DNA of 45,425 nucleotides, from contig JAABTS010000028.1 of assembly GCA_011389735.1 (NCBI GenBank), positions 1 through 45,425 of the forward strand, given 5' to 3'. The position numbers and the translations under genes were made by a program. The DNA is from Desulfobacteraceae bacterium. GTDB taxonomy: Bacteria > Desulfobacterota > Desulfobacteria > Desulfobacterales > JAABTS01. Below the pieces are notes generated by a model. That model did not search any database. It saw only the letters and a list, made by a program, of their open reading frames with translations, and was not told where the DNA came from. Positions 25,945-34,747 of the stretch are shown piece after piece. Every line of letters starts with the position of its first letter. Position 1 is the first letter of the stretch.

Positions 25945-26712
25945 ATGAAATACAATAAGCATACTGTTTGCTTTATAATCCTCGCCGTTTTTGTATCGGC
26001 GGTCTGCTTTTGCGCTTCATCATCGGCTCAGACGGATCAGAAAATGATTCGGCTGGCGACTGTCGAGTGGGAGCCCTATTACGGGCGCAATTTAAAAAAT
26101 CAGGGTTATATCAGTGAGATAACGCGAAAAGCCTTCAAGCGCGTTGGATACGACGTAGAAATTCGGTTCATGCCCTGGAAACGGGCCATGCATGACACCA
26201 GGAACGGTTATTTTGACGGTCTGATGGGACTTTATCACACCAAAGAACGAGAAAAATGGCTTGCGTATTCCAATCCCATTGCGGAAACCCGGATCGTTTT
26301 CTTTGGTCTCAAAGGAAGGAACATCAAATATTCATCGTTGACGGATTTGAAGCCTTATAAAATCGGTATTGAGCGGCAATTCGCCTATACCGAAGAATTC
26401 GATAACGCGGAGTATCTCGAAAAAGAACCGGTCAGAAACATCGAATTGAATTTTAACAAGCTGATCAAAGGCAGAATCGACCTTGTCGCCGCGTCCCAGA
26501 ACGTTTTCCTGCATATGATTTCAACAAGACATCCCCAAGTCCGGGAAGCCGTCCAAATTATTGAACCGCCTCTGACGGTCAGTAAAATTTATAACGGGAT
26601 TACCCGTAAAAAGCCGAACTATATCCAAATCGTCAAAGATTTTAACCGGGGGCTGTGGTTGATCAAGAGCGACGGCGCTTTTGACCGAATTCTCGAAAAA
26701 CACGGATTCTAA
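25945..26712 (+). CDS. Periplasmic solute-binding protein, SBP_bac_3 type
   Basis: 255 residues with a signal peptide (FIILAVFVSAVCFCASSSAQ). Family blocks are EWEPYYGRNLKNQGYISEI, FMPWKRAMHDTRNGYFDG and a C-terminal GLWLIKSDGAFDRILEKHGF. This is the polar amino-acid-binding fold, but no ABC transporter genes adjoin. It follows the zinc-ribbon/HAMP protein by 16 bases (AATTAAGGAGACCGT ribosome site), so it is probably a stand-alone ligand receptor. Substrate unknown. Confidence 0.88.
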   Translation: MKYNKHTVCFIILAVFVSAVCFCASSSAQTDQKMIRLATVEWEPYYGRNLKNQGYISEITRKAFKRVGYDVEIRFMPWKRAMHDTRNGYFDGLMGLYHTKEREKWLAYSNPIAETRIVFFGLKGRNIKYSSLTDLKPYKIGIERQFAYTEEFDNAEYLEKEPVRNIELNFNKLIKGRIDLVAASQNVFLHMISTRHPQVREAVQIIEPPLTVSKIYNGITRKKPNYIQIVKDFNRGLWLIKSDGAFDRILEKHGF

Positions 26713-26733
26713 AGGCAACCGACGCCCTGTTTT

Positions 26734-29421
26734 TTATTGCGCCGGCGGGGCCCCTTTTTTCAATAAATTTTGGATTTCCCCATAGTTGAAATTGTCCGCC
26801 AGCCTTTTAAACACCGCTGCGATTTCCGGTAAATCCGCATGTAATTCAGTGATGATTTCTTCCAAAATTTCCATATCCAGTCTTTCCGCCGCAATCAGGA
26901 GTCTGGACGCGATGTCCGGAGGTATTTTACTGATTGTTTCCGAGTCCATGAATTTAAATGAAATGTAATTTTCATATGCGGTCAATATTTCTTCGCCTGC
27001 CAGTCCGGCGCCGACGATATCGGCGATAACCATTTTCGCTTCCCTTTCAATTTCCGGGATCATCGCCGATGCGTCATCGACGGCGCCTGCTTTCAACGCC
27101 GTTTCCAGGCAAATCGCTGTTTCCCGAAGTTTCGGAGCGGATATGTTTCCGGCCATCCCTTTGATACTATGGGCTTTGATAGCAGCGGTTTTCAAATCGG
27201 ATTCCGCCAGACCTTCCCGAATTCGGTGCAGTTCAACAAACACGCTGACAGCGAATGTTTCCAAAATTCCCTGACAATCCTCGGGATGATCGCCGATGCG
27301 GCGGAGCAGTTCGTTCTTGTTGAAACTCGGTGGATCCGGGCCTGGGGGGGATGAAATTGTATCGGCTCCTCCGGATCTCGAATTCTCCTCCGACGCTCTG
27401 ACGGCGTCGATCTCCAAAACCTGTTGGATAATATCGATTAGAAGAGGAGGATCGATCGGTTTCGAAACATAATCATTCATTCCGGCGTCGATAAATTTTT
27501 CCCGGTCGCCTTTCATGGCGTGAGCCGTCATGGCGATAATCGGAACAGCCGGGTTCCGGATATTCGAAGTTCCTGCGCGAATCGCCTGGGTGGCCTGGAT
27601 TCCGTCCATTTCAGGCATTTGAATATCCATGAGAACAAGATCGTAATCTTCATTGCGGAGCTTTTCCAACACCTCGGTCCCGGTCTCGGCTACGTCCATT
27701 GAAGGCCCGTATTTACTGAGCAAGGCAAGAAGGAGTTTTTGGTTGAAATTATTGTCTTCGGCCAGCAGGATTCTCAGATCGGATAGAGAATATCGTTTGG
27801 CGGTCTTTTTAAATTCGCCGTGAAATCGTTTTGACGGCGGATGTTGCGAATTCAACTGCGTTTCCTCAACAGATTGCAATGTCACTGTAAACCGAAAGCA
27901 GCTCCCCTTCCCTTCCACGCTTTCAACATCAATTCTTCCGTCCATCAATTCCGAAAGCTGATTCGAAATGGCTAATCCAAGGCCTGTTCCGCCGTATTTT
28001 CGAGTCACCGACGGATCTATCTGAGAAAAGGGGTTAAACAATTGATTCATTTTATCTCCTGGAATCCCGATTCCCGTATCCGAGACCGAAAAGCAGATTG
28101 TGGCCTCTGATTCAGTCCGTTCATCGACTGAAATTCGAATACTCACACTGCCTTCCGGGGTAAATTTGACGGCGTTATTTGCAAAATTTAAAATAATCTG
28201 TTCGATTCTCACGGGATCGCCGTAAACCTTCTCCGGAACTCCTTCGTCAATATTCACTGTAAAATCCAGACCTTTTTTCCTCGCCCGGGCGGATAAAATG
28301 TCTTCAATATCGCGGGTAATGTCCTTGATAAGGAAACCGCTTTTTGAGATTTCAAGCTTTCCTGCTTCAATTTTCGAAAAATCGAGTATATCGTTGATTA
28401 AGGAAAGGAGAATGTTTGAAGAACTTATTATAATTTCAGTGTATTCCTTCTGTTCTTCAGTAAGGGGAGTGTCTTTGAGAACCCTTGCGAAATTGATTAC
28501 GCTGTTCATCGGCGTTCTGATTTCATGGCTCATATTGGCAAGGAAACTACTTTTGGTTCTGTTCGCTGCTTCAGCCGCCTCACGGGCGTTCCGGATTTCC
28601 TCTTCGGCGCGTTTTTGTTCCGTGATATCCCTTGCGATGGCTACGATCATCGTCACTTGCTGCTTGTTTTCATCCCAAAAAGGTGAATAATTTACACTCA
28701 TGTAACGTTTTCCATAACCGGCCAGATTGAACCAATGATCAAAATTGATGATTTCGCCTTTCCAGCATCGGTCAAGATTTCTCTTGATATGATTTTCAAA
28801 GACGCTTTCGCCCATAAGATCAGCCACGGTACGCCCCACGATGTCCTCGTATCGTTTGTTGTGGGCTTTCAAATACGACTCATTGACCATCACGTATCTG
28901 TAGTTTTTATCCAATAGCGAAATCAAATCCTGAGTCGCTGAAAACGCGGTTTTATATTTTTTCAACATGTTTTCATTCTTTTTACGGGCGTCAATTTCCC
29001 TTTCCAGCAATAAATTTTGTTTCTGTAACCTTTTATAGGCGTTTTTCAGGTTCAAATGCGTCTTGACACGAGCCAAAATTTCCTGGCGCGGCGTCGGTCT
29101 GGTAATATAGTCCACTCCGCCGCATGAAAAAGCGTTCACCTTGTCGTCGAGCCTGTCGAGCGCCGTCATAAAAACAACGGGAATATCGTTCGTCAAAGGA
29201 TCTTCTTTCAATTTTCGGCACGTTTCAAAACCGTCCATGTCAGGCATTACGATATCGAGCAAAATAAGGTCGGGCGACAACTTTTTAGCCATCTCCAGGC
29301 CTGAAAAACCGTCCCGCGCAATCGCGGTTTCAAATCCGGACGCTTTAAGATAGTTTTCAATTATTTTTATGTTATTCAATTCATCGTCAATAACGAGTAT
29401 GATATTTTTTTCGGAATTCAT
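26734..29421 (-). CDS. Hybrid histidine kinase (REC-PAS-HisKA-HATPase-REC-HPt)
   Basis: About 895 residues from MNSEKNIILVIDDE; an upstream in-frame Met at 29472 adds 17 residues overlapping repeat copy 7 and is less likely. Order: receiver (LILLDIVMPD), linker coil, PAS/PAC (about 155-275), HisKA (FLANMSHEIRTPMN), HATPase (NNAVKFTPEG, DTGIGIPG, GTGLGLAIS), second receiver (DLVLMDIQMPEMDG) and an HPt domain (AAIKAHSIKGMAGN) plus a short helical tail. There is no membrane segment, so it is cytoplasmic and would sense through the N-terminal receiver and PAS. It converges on the solute-binding gene with a 21-base gap. All phosphotransfer residues seem present. Confidence 0.93.
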   Translation of the reverse strand: MNSEKNIILVIDDELNNIKIIENYLKASGFETAIARDGFSGLEMAKKLSPDLILLDIVMPDMDGFETCRKLKEDPLTNDIPVVFMTALDRLDDKVNAFSCGGVDYITRPTPRQEILARVKTHLNLKNAYKRLQKQNLLLEREIDARKKNENMLKKYKTAFSATQDLISLLDKNYRYVMVNESYLKAHNKRYEDIVGRTVADLMGESVFENHIKRNLDRCWKGEIINFDHWFNLAGYGKRYMSVNYSPFWDENKQQVTMIVAIARDITEQKRAEEEIRNAREAAEAANRTKSSFLANMSHEIRTPMNSVINFARVLKDTPLTEEQKEYTEIIISSSNILLSLINDILDFSKIEAGKLEISKSGFLIKDITRDIEDILSARARKKGLDFTVNIDEGVPEKVYGDPVRIEQIILNFANNAVKFTPEGSVSIRISVDERTESEATICFSVSDTGIGIPGDKMNQLFNPFSQIDPSVTRKYGGTGLGLAISNQLSELMDGRIDVESVEGKGSCFRFTVTLQSVEETQLNSQHPPSKRFHGEFKKTAKRYSLSDLRILLAEDNNFNQKLLLALLSKYGPSMDVAETGTEVLEKLRNEDYDLVLMDIQMPEMDGIQATQAIRAGTSNIRNPAVPIIAMTAHAMKGDREKFIDAGMNDYVSKPIDPPLLIDIIQQVLEIDAVRASEENSRSGGADTISSPPGPDPPSFNKNELLRRIGDHPEDCQGILETFAVSVFVELHRIREGLAESDLKTAAIKAHSIKGMAGNISAPKLRETAICLETALKAGAVDDASAMIPEIEREAKMVIADIVGAGLAGEEILTAYENYISFKFMDSETISKIPPDIASRLLIAAERLDMEILEEIITELHADLPEIAAVFKRLADNFNYGEIQNLLKKGAPPAQ

Positions 29422-29445
29422 TGAATGCATCCAACCATTATTCTC

Positions 29446-29530
29446 TGTAGCCTTCCGGAAATCAGTTTTCACTATTTTTTCGGTCTGAAAAATATACTAC
29501 AGTTTTTCAGAATTTAAATTTCAGAAACGT
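29446..29530 (+). repeat. ~100-bp palindromic repeat, copy 7 (short, diverged)
   Basis: GCCTTCCGGAAATCAGTTTTCAC as left arm and TTTTTCAGAATTTAAATTTC as right part; the centre is shortened. It lies immediately upstream of the hybrid kinase start. The remaining gene-free stretch 29530-29869 shows nothing I can support. Confidence 0.5.
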
Positions 29531-29869
29531 TTATTAAGATTATGCTCCGCTTTTCGAATAACAAAGCCGGGTGTTTGAATCATTTGTATCTTGATAAGCG
29601 GTTTTCTTGCAAGTTTAAAATTGATTCAAACATAAAATTAAGGGTTGGGCGCCTGTTCCGGTGGAAAGGATGGAAAGAAACAACGGTGTTTACGGTGCTC
29701 AGACTTTAAACCCGGCGTATCGGAAAAAATTTGAACCAGCTTACACCTTATGAATACGCCGCGTTTTTGATTTCTTTCTTGACTTTTTTGCTTACAAATC
29801 AGAAGATAGGTCAGATTTGGTTGGTTGTTCAAATTGCCGTATAATTGAAAAGGCTGAAGGAGAAACGTT

Positions 29870-30085
29870 ATGGATAAAGAGATTAAAAAGGTTTGCAAAT
29901 GTGAAAAATGCGGGAATGAAGCCGAAATGGTCATAACATGCACGCTTCCCGAGGAAGAAAACGAAAATCCCGAAGCGCACAAACATGAACATGCTAAAGT
30001 CTCCGATGATAAAATCAAGGGCACGGGAATATGTTCTGTTTGCGGCAATGAAGCGGATATGTGGATAGACTCCGGATCTCTATAG
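29870..30085 (+). CDS. Small zinc-ribbon-like protein with His-rich loop
   Basis: 71 residues, start preceded by AAGGAGAAACGTT. Two Cys pairs (CKCEKCGNEAEM and CSVCGNEADM) sit in near-duplicate segments, separated by an acidic loop with HKHEH. The Cys pairs would form one zinc ribbon or rubredoxin-like knuckle; the His cluster could bind metal too. I do not recognise the family. It stands alone in direction with gltA, with a 131-bp inserted element between them. Confidence 0.7.
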   Translation: MDKEIKKVCKCEKCGNEAEMVITCTLPEEENENPEAHKHEHAKVSDDKIKGTGICSVCGNEADMWIDSGSL

Positions 30086-30130
30086 AAAGACGCCGGATAT
30101 ATTTTCAAACCGTCATTTAAAGGTAAAACC

Positions 30131-30261
30131 AATACCAGTGCATGAATACAATTCATGTTTTTGAACAGAATTAAAAATGACGCCGACAGGCGGTTTAAAC
30201 AGGCAAGGATGCCTGTTCTACGGGGATAAAACCGGCTGAATGGTATTCATTCACGGGTATT
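30131..30261. mobile_element. 131-bp MITE-like element with terminal inverted repeats
   Basis: The ends AATACCAGTGCATGAATACA (30131-30150) and the reverse complement of GGTATTCATTCACGGGTATT (30242-30261) match at 17 of 20 positions. AAGGTAAAACC occurs directly before (30120-30130) and again one base after the element (30263-30273), like an 11-bp target-site duplication. It contains the hairpin ACAGGC/GCCTGT (30199-30216) and no coding capacity. It lies in the gene-free stretch 30086-30495. Confidence 0.7.
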
Positions 30262-30495
30262 GAAGGTAAAACCGGATTCGGTTTCCGATTGCTTTTGCGC
30301 CGAGTCGAATGCATCCGCCCGGGATTGTCGGTTTCAAGCCTCCTTCTGAACATCAAGAAACCGATGGTTCCGGGCTTTTAATAAGGTTTGGGGTGTATTT
30401 TGCAAAATGCGGCGGGAATACGAACGAGAATCGCCTTTTTCGTTCATCCCTTTTAAAATTTATTCGTTTTGTTCCTCTTAAAAAGGAGGTGAATC

Positions 30496-31683
30496 ATGGA
30501 AGAAGAATGTAAACCCATCATCAACACCGGACTTCGCGGAGTTACGATTGCAAGCACGAAAATCAGCGATGTAAACGGTCAGTTGGGGAAGCTTGTTTAT
30601 CGAGGCTACCTGGTTAAGGATCTGGCTGAAAACACAACGTTCGAAGAAGCGGCGCACCTTTTATTGAAAGAAAAACTCCCGAACGCATCCCAGCTCGCCG
30701 GGTTCAAGGAAAAACTTGTGGCGGAACGAGATATTCCGGCGTCCCTGGTCGCCGCTTTGAAAACCAGGCCGAACGAATCCCTACCGATGGATATTCTTCA
30801 GGCCGGAACCGCCATGCTCGCCAACCACGATCCGGAGATAAATGTTCAAACCAGGGAGGCTACGGAAAATATGGCTTTGCGCCTGATTTCTAAAACACCG
30901 GCAATCCTGGCTGCATGGGAACGAATCCGCAACGGAAAAGATCCTGTTCCGCCAAACAAGGAATTGAGCCATGCGGCCAATTTCCTGTACATGATGACCG
31001 GAGAAATTCCAAATGACGAAATCATTCGCTTTTTTGACGCCTGCCTGATTCTTCACGCCGAACATTCTTTCAACGCATCCACGTTCGCCGCCAGGGAAGT
31101 GGCGTCTACGAGGGCTCATATTTACGCGGCCGTCGCCGCCGCTGTAGGATCACTCTCAGGAGAACTTCATGGCGGCGCCAACACCAGGGTCATGAATATG
31201 CTTCTGGAAATAGGTTCTCCCGACAGGGTCGAGCAATACTTAAACGATGAACTCGAGGCGGGCCGGAAAATCATGGGCCTGGGACACGCGGTTTACAAAG
31301 TGGATGATCCGCGAGCATTGATTCTGGCTCCAATGTCGAAACGAATGGGTGAAATGGCCGGTCAACCTCAGTGGTACGAAATGTCCAGAGAACTGGAACT
31401 GAAAGCCAAGGAAGCTTTTAAAACACGAAAAAATATGGATATTTTCGTCAATGTGGATTTTTACAGCGCTTCCTTGTATTACAGCATGGGAATTCCGGTC
31501 GATCTGTTCACGCCCGTGTTCGCCATATCCAGAGTGGCTGGATGGACGGCTCATGTACTCGAAGAACAATTTGCGGAAGCGGCCCCCAAACCAATGCTCT
31601 ACAGACCTGAATCCGATTATATCGGAGATTATTGCGGCCCCGAAGAATGCGTTCTGGAGCCGATCTACGAACGGAAACCATGA
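30496..31683 (+). CDS. gltA: Citrate synthase
   Basis: 395 residues, the short type-I-like bacterial/archaeal size. Catalytic regions are visible: GELHGGANTRV (His), MGLGHAVYKVDDPRA (His; the usual Arg after it is Ala here) and VDFYSASLYYSMGIP (Asp). It condenses acetyl-CoA with oxaloacetate; a relaxed 2-methylcitrate activity cannot be excluded from sequence. The start is preceded by AAAAAGGAGGTGAATC, a very strong ribosome site. EF-P follows 111 bases later. Confidence 0.93.
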   Translation: MEEECKPIINTGLRGVTIASTKISDVNGQLGKLVYRGYLVKDLAENTTFEEAAHLLLKEKLPNASQLAGFKEKLVAERDIPASLVAALKTRPNESLPMDILQAGTAMLANHDPEINVQTREATENMALRLISKTPAILAAWERIRNGKDPVPPNKELSHAANFLYMMTGEIPNDEIIRFFDACLILHAEHSFNASTFAAREVASTRAHIYAAVAAAVGSLSGELHGGANTRVMNMLLEIGSPDRVEQYLNDELEAGRKIMGLGHAVYKVDDPRALILAPMSKRMGEMAGQPQWYEMSRELELKAKEAFKTRKNMDIFVNVDFYSASLYYSMGIPVDLFTPVFAISRVAGWTAHVLEEQFAEAAPKPMLYRPESDYIGDYCGPEECVLEPIYERKP

Positions 31684-31794
31684 AATAAGAACGACGGATC
31701 AAGATTTTCGGGGAATAGAATTCCGGAAAACCTTAGCCGCCGTAATTCTCCGGAATTACCGGAGTAGAAAGACGATTGGAGGAAATTAACACGA

Positions 31795-32358
31795 ATGTAT
31801 GAAAGCAGTGACCTCAGGAAAGGTCTAAAAATTGAAATGGACGGAGAACCATATGTCGTTACGCAGTTTAATTTCGTCAAACCCGGTAAAGGGCAGGCGT
31901 TATATAAATGCAAATTGAAAAACATGCTGACCGGCGTCCAGTTCGAAAAAACGTTCAGATCCGGAGATAAATTCAATGAAGCGGATCTCATGGAAAAGGA
32001 AATGGAATACCTTTACTATGACGGCGAAAAATATTGTTTCATGGATACGTCGACCTACGAGCAGGAGTTTTTGAACGAAGATCAGGTGGGCGACGCCAAA
32101 AATTTCCTGAAAGAAAATACGGTGTGCAATATCTTGTTTTTCGGGGAAAAGGCCATAGGAATCAATCTGCCGTTTTTTATCCATTTAAAAATCACACAGG
32201 CCGATCCCTGGGCCAAGGGCGACACGGCCACCGGCAGCACCAAACCCGCGACATTGGAAACCGGTCATGTTCTTCAAGTCCCGCCGTTTGTCGAGGAGGG
32301 CCAGGTCATTCGTATCGATACACGAACCGGCGAATATGTGGAACGGGTCAAAGAATAA
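31795..32358 (+). CDS. efp: Translation elongation factor P
   Basis: 187 residues, normal length, with the KOW-like N domain and two OB domains. The tip loop is VKPGKGQALYK with Lys32 at the position modified in other bacteria. The signature ITQADPWAKGDTATGSTKPA lies in the last domain. EF-P relieves ribosome stalling at consecutive prolines. The ribosome site is TTGGAGGAAA. A small CTCCGG/CCGGAG hairpin sits at 31748-31764 in the leader without a T-run. Confidence 0.97.
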   Translation: MYESSDLRKGLKIEMDGEPYVVTQFNFVKPGKGQALYKCKLKNMLTGVQFEKTFRSGDKFNEADLMEKEMEYLYYDGEKYCFMDTSTYEQEFLNEDQVGDAKNFLKENTVCNILFFGEKAIGINLPFFIHLKITQADPWAKGDTATGSTKPATLETGHVLQVPPFVEEGQVIRIDTRTGEYVERVKE

Positions 32359-32373
32359 CGGAATCAGTATCTG

Positions 32374-32568
32374 ATGAGCGCCTTGAATTTTTTTTTATGT
32401 GTGTTGGGATTGGTGATGGTTGTCGAAGGCGTTCCTTATTTCGCGTTTCCGGAGCGGATGAAATCCATGATGCGCAAAATCCTGGAAACGCCTGACAGTA
32501 CGCTTCGGGGAATCGGAATCGTAATTATGTCAATCGGGCTTTGTCTGATTTATATCGGCAAAACCTGA
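32374..32568 (+). CDS. DUF2065 small membrane protein
   Basis: 64 residues with two membrane helices (NFFLCVLGLVMVVEGVPYFAF and GIGIVIMSIGLCLIYIG) joined by a basic loop with PERMKSMMRKI. This matches the DUF2065/YjeT family, whose role is unknown. It starts 15 bases after efp and is probably co-transcribed. Confidence 0.85.
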   Translation: MSALNFFLCVLGLVMVVEGVPYFAFPERMKSMMRKILETPDSTLRGIGIVIMSIGLCLIYIGKT

Positions 32569-32583
32569 TAAATTGATAAGGAT

Positions 32584-32690
32584 CTATAGCTTTTCAGGAA
32601 TTTAATTTCACAAGTCGGCGGGCCAGGAATCATAGTTTTCGTATATCCCGGCCCGACAACGCAGTGAAATTCCATTTCTGGAAAGCTATA
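32584..32690 (-). repeat. ~100-bp palindromic repeat, copy 8 (reverse orientation, well preserved)
   Basis: Starts CTATAGCTTTTCAGGAATTT and ends TTTCTGGAAAGCTATA; inner stem GGGCCAGGAAT against ATATCCCGGCCCG. The near-perfect ends CTATAG/GCTATA mark the element boundary. It lies in the leader of the NifU-like gene. Confidence 0.85.
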
Positions 32691-32718
32691 CAAATTTGAA
32701 AAGCATGGAGGGAATAGA

Positions 32719-32949
32719 ATGAAAGCAAAAGTACAAGAGGCCCTGGATAAAATCAGACCCAAGCTTCAGGCGGATGGAGGAGATGTGGAACTGGTGGAAA
32801 TCATCGACGGCGTCGTCAAGGTTCGTTTGCAGGGCGCCTGTGCTGGGTGTCCCATGTCTCAAATGACATTGAAAAACGGGATAGAAGCATTTCTGAAAAA
32901 AGAAATTCCAGATGTTAAATCCGTAGAATCCGCGGGTTCATTATCTTGA
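32719..32949 (+). CDS. NifU C-terminal-domain (Nfu-like) iron-sulfur scaffold
   Basis: 76 residues consisting only of an NFU domain: KIRPKLQADGGDVELVEI, then the cluster-binding GACAGCPMSQMTLKNGIE (CxxC) and a short tail. It carries or transfers [4Fe-4S] clusters. The start has CATGGAGGGAAT before it; the aminotransferase follows 25 bases later. Confidence 0.93.
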   Translation: MKAKVQEALDKIRPKLQADGGDVELVEIIDGVVKVRLQGACAGCPMSQMTLKNGIEAFLKKEIPDVKSVESAGSLS

Positions 32950-32974
32950 CACGTAAACCTGAAAAGGCTGATAT

Positions 32975-34156
32975 ATGACGATTTCAAAGTATATTGACGG
33001 CGCTATTACAAAATCCTCATGGATTCGGAAAATGTTTGAAAACGGCGCCCGGCTAAAAGCGGAGCATGGCGCTGAAAAGGTCTTCGATTTCAGTTTGGGG
33101 AATCCGAGCCTGAAATCCCCGGAAAGCTTTCACCAGGTGTTACGGGATACGGTGGCTGAATCCGTCCATGGTGATCACGGCTATATGCCCAATATAGGCA
33201 GAATCGATGTGAGGAAAGCGGTGGCTGAATATCTGACCGGCGAACAGGGGACGCCGGTAACGGAAAACGAAGTTATCATGACTTGCGGCGCCGCCGGAGC
33301 GCTCAATGTCATTTTTAAAACACTGCTTGATCCCGGAGACGAAGTGATTACGCCTGCGCCCTGTTTTGTCGAGTATAATTTTTACGCGCAAAATCATGGC
33401 GGGATTCTCAAAACCGCTCCCACCATGCCTGATTTTCATCTGGATATAGGCGCTATCGCCGATACGATAACGCCCAGGACAAAAATAATCCTGATCAATT
33501 CGCCCAATAATCCCACGGGCCAGATATATCCGAAAGAAGCATTGAACGAATTAAATGCGATTTTAACGGAGAAGCAAAAATCGTTCAACCGGGACATCTA
33601 CCTTGTTTCTGATGAACCCTATCGCAAAATCACTTTTGACGGAATCGATGTTCCGTCTTTGTTCGAGGCTTACGACAACAGCATTGTTTGCACATCCTAT
33701 TCCAAGGATTTATCCATTCCCGGCGAACGAATCGGCTTTCTTGCAGTCAATCCGAAAGCGGGTCTCAAATCCAAACTGATCGACGGTATGGCGCTCGCCA
33801 ACCGAATTCTGGGGTATGTCAACGCACCTGCCTTAATGCAACGCGTGGTCGGCAAACTCCAGGGGGTCAGCGTCGATATATCCGAATATCAGAAAAAGCG
33901 CGATTTGTTGTGCAACGGTCTGGCGGAAGGCGGATACGAATTCACGGTTCCGGCCGGGGCGTTTTACCTGTTTCCGAAAACTCCGGTTCCGGATGATGTC
34001 GAGTTTGTCCGGGCGCTTCAAGATGAATTGATACTGGTTGTTCCCGGAAGCGGTTTCATGGGTCCTGGTTATTTCCGGATCGCTTTTTGTGTGGACGATG
34101 AAACCATTGTAAACGCTATGCCTGGATTTAAAAGGGTTATGGAAAAATTTAAATAA
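32975..34156 (+). CDS. PLP-dependent aminotransferase, class I/II
   Basis: 393 residues of fold type I. Seen are FSLGNPSLKSP, the cofactor-binding CGAAGALNVIFKTLLDPGDEV, LINSPNNPTGQIYP, VSDEPYRKI (Asp) and the Schiff-base Lys244 in SYSKDLSIPGERIGF. The C-terminal domain carries YFRIAFCVDD with the substrate-carboxylate Arg. It transfers amino groups between an amino acid and a 2-oxoacid; the specific substrate (Asp, Ala or aromatic) is not decidable. It follows the Nfu-like gene by 25 bases. Confidence 0.93.
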   Translation: MTISKYIDGAITKSSWIRKMFENGARLKAEHGAEKVFDFSLGNPSLKSPESFHQVLRDTVAESVHGDHGYMPNIGRIDVRKAVAEYLTGEQGTPVTENEVIMTCGAAGALNVIFKTLLDPGDEVITPAPCFVEYNFYAQNHGGILKTAPTMPDFHLDIGAIADTITPRTKIILINSPNNPTGQIYPKEALNELNAILTEKQKSFNRDIYLVSDEPYRKITFDGIDVPSLFEAYDNSIVCTSYSKDLSIPGERIGFLAVNPKAGLKSKLIDGMALANRILGYVNAPALMQRVVGKLQGVSVDISEYQKKRDLLCNGLAEGGYEFTVPAGAFYLFPKTPVPDDVEFVRALQDELILVVPGSGFMGPGYFRIAFCVDDETIVNAMPGFKRVMEKFK

Positions 34157-34178
34157 TATATAAATTAATACATTTGAT

Positions 34179-34276
34179 GGTTTTCCGGAAAGCAAATCTC
34201 ACAATGTTGTCGGCCTGTGTATACAAACCTTATGATCCCGGGCGCCCGCCTTGTGAATTCCAATTTCGGAAAACCT
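34179..34276 (+). repeat. ~100-bp palindromic repeat, copy 9
   Basis: GGTTTTCCGGAAAGCAAATCTC and TTGTGAATTCCAATTTCGGAAAACC are the arms; the centre has GTTGTCGGCCTGTGTATAC and CCGGGCGCCCGCC. It lies between the aminotransferase and the epimerase gene, about 40 bases upstream of the latter. Confidence 0.75.
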
Positions 34277-34316
34277 GAAACTGCAACGCGAACTTTACCG
34301 GTGAGGAGATAATACC

Positions 34317-34721
34317 ATGAAAGTACTAAAAATCGATCATCTCGGAATAGCCGTCAACAACATTGAGGAAGGCAGAAAATTCTGGGGGGATATTCTGGGG
34401 CTCCCTTTTGAAGGCGAGGAAACTGTGGAGGAGCAGAAAGTGACCACGGCGTTTTTTCCGGTCGGGGAAAGCGAGGTTGAACTCCTGGAATCCACGTCGC
34501 CCGAGGGCGCGGTCGCCAGGTATATTGAAAAAAAAGGCGAAGGCATACAGCACGTTGCGTTTCGGGTTGAAAACATTGAAGCAGCGCTGGCGGAGCTCAA
34601 AGAAAAAGGCGTAAAGCTTATCGACGAAAAGCCGAGAATCGGAGCGGGCGGCGCCAAAATCGCGTTTCTGCATCCGAAAGCCACAAAAGGCGTGCTTGTC
34701 GAATTATGTGAACGCGGTTGA
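34317..34721 (+). CDS. mce: Methylmalonyl-CoA epimerase
   Basis: 134 residues, normal length, vicinal-oxygen-chelate fold. Metal ligands are recognisable: His8 in KIDHLGIAV, a Glu in EVELLEST, His in IQHVAFRV and Glu in VLVELCE. It interconverts the epimers of methylmalonyl-CoA in propionate metabolism. The ribosome site is GAGGAGATAATACC. The mutase genes are not in the window. It converges with the DUF4846 gene. Confidence 0.94.
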   Translation: MKVLKIDHLGIAVNNIEEGRKFWGDILGLPFEGEETVEEQKVTTAFFPVGESEVELLESTSPEGAVARYIEKKGEGIQHVAFRVENIEAALAELKEKGVKLIDEKPRIGAGGAKIAFLHPKATKGVLVELCERG

Positions 34722-34747
34722 TTTTGTAGCAATCCGGCGCCGATTGA

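Noticed and set aside
29421-29472. Seventeen-residue N-terminal extension of the hybrid kinase
   Set aside because: It overlaps repeat copy 7, and the Met at 29421 is the usual distance before the receiver domain.
29638-30156. Minus-strand open frame of 172 codons over the zinc-ribbon gene
   Set aside because: The plus-strand gene has a good ribosome site and conserved Cys pairs; the minus frame has no family signal and its composition is that of a shadow frame.
31748-31764. Terminator between gltA and efp
   Set aside because: The CTCCGG/CCGGAG hairpin has only a 6-bp stem and no T-run after it.
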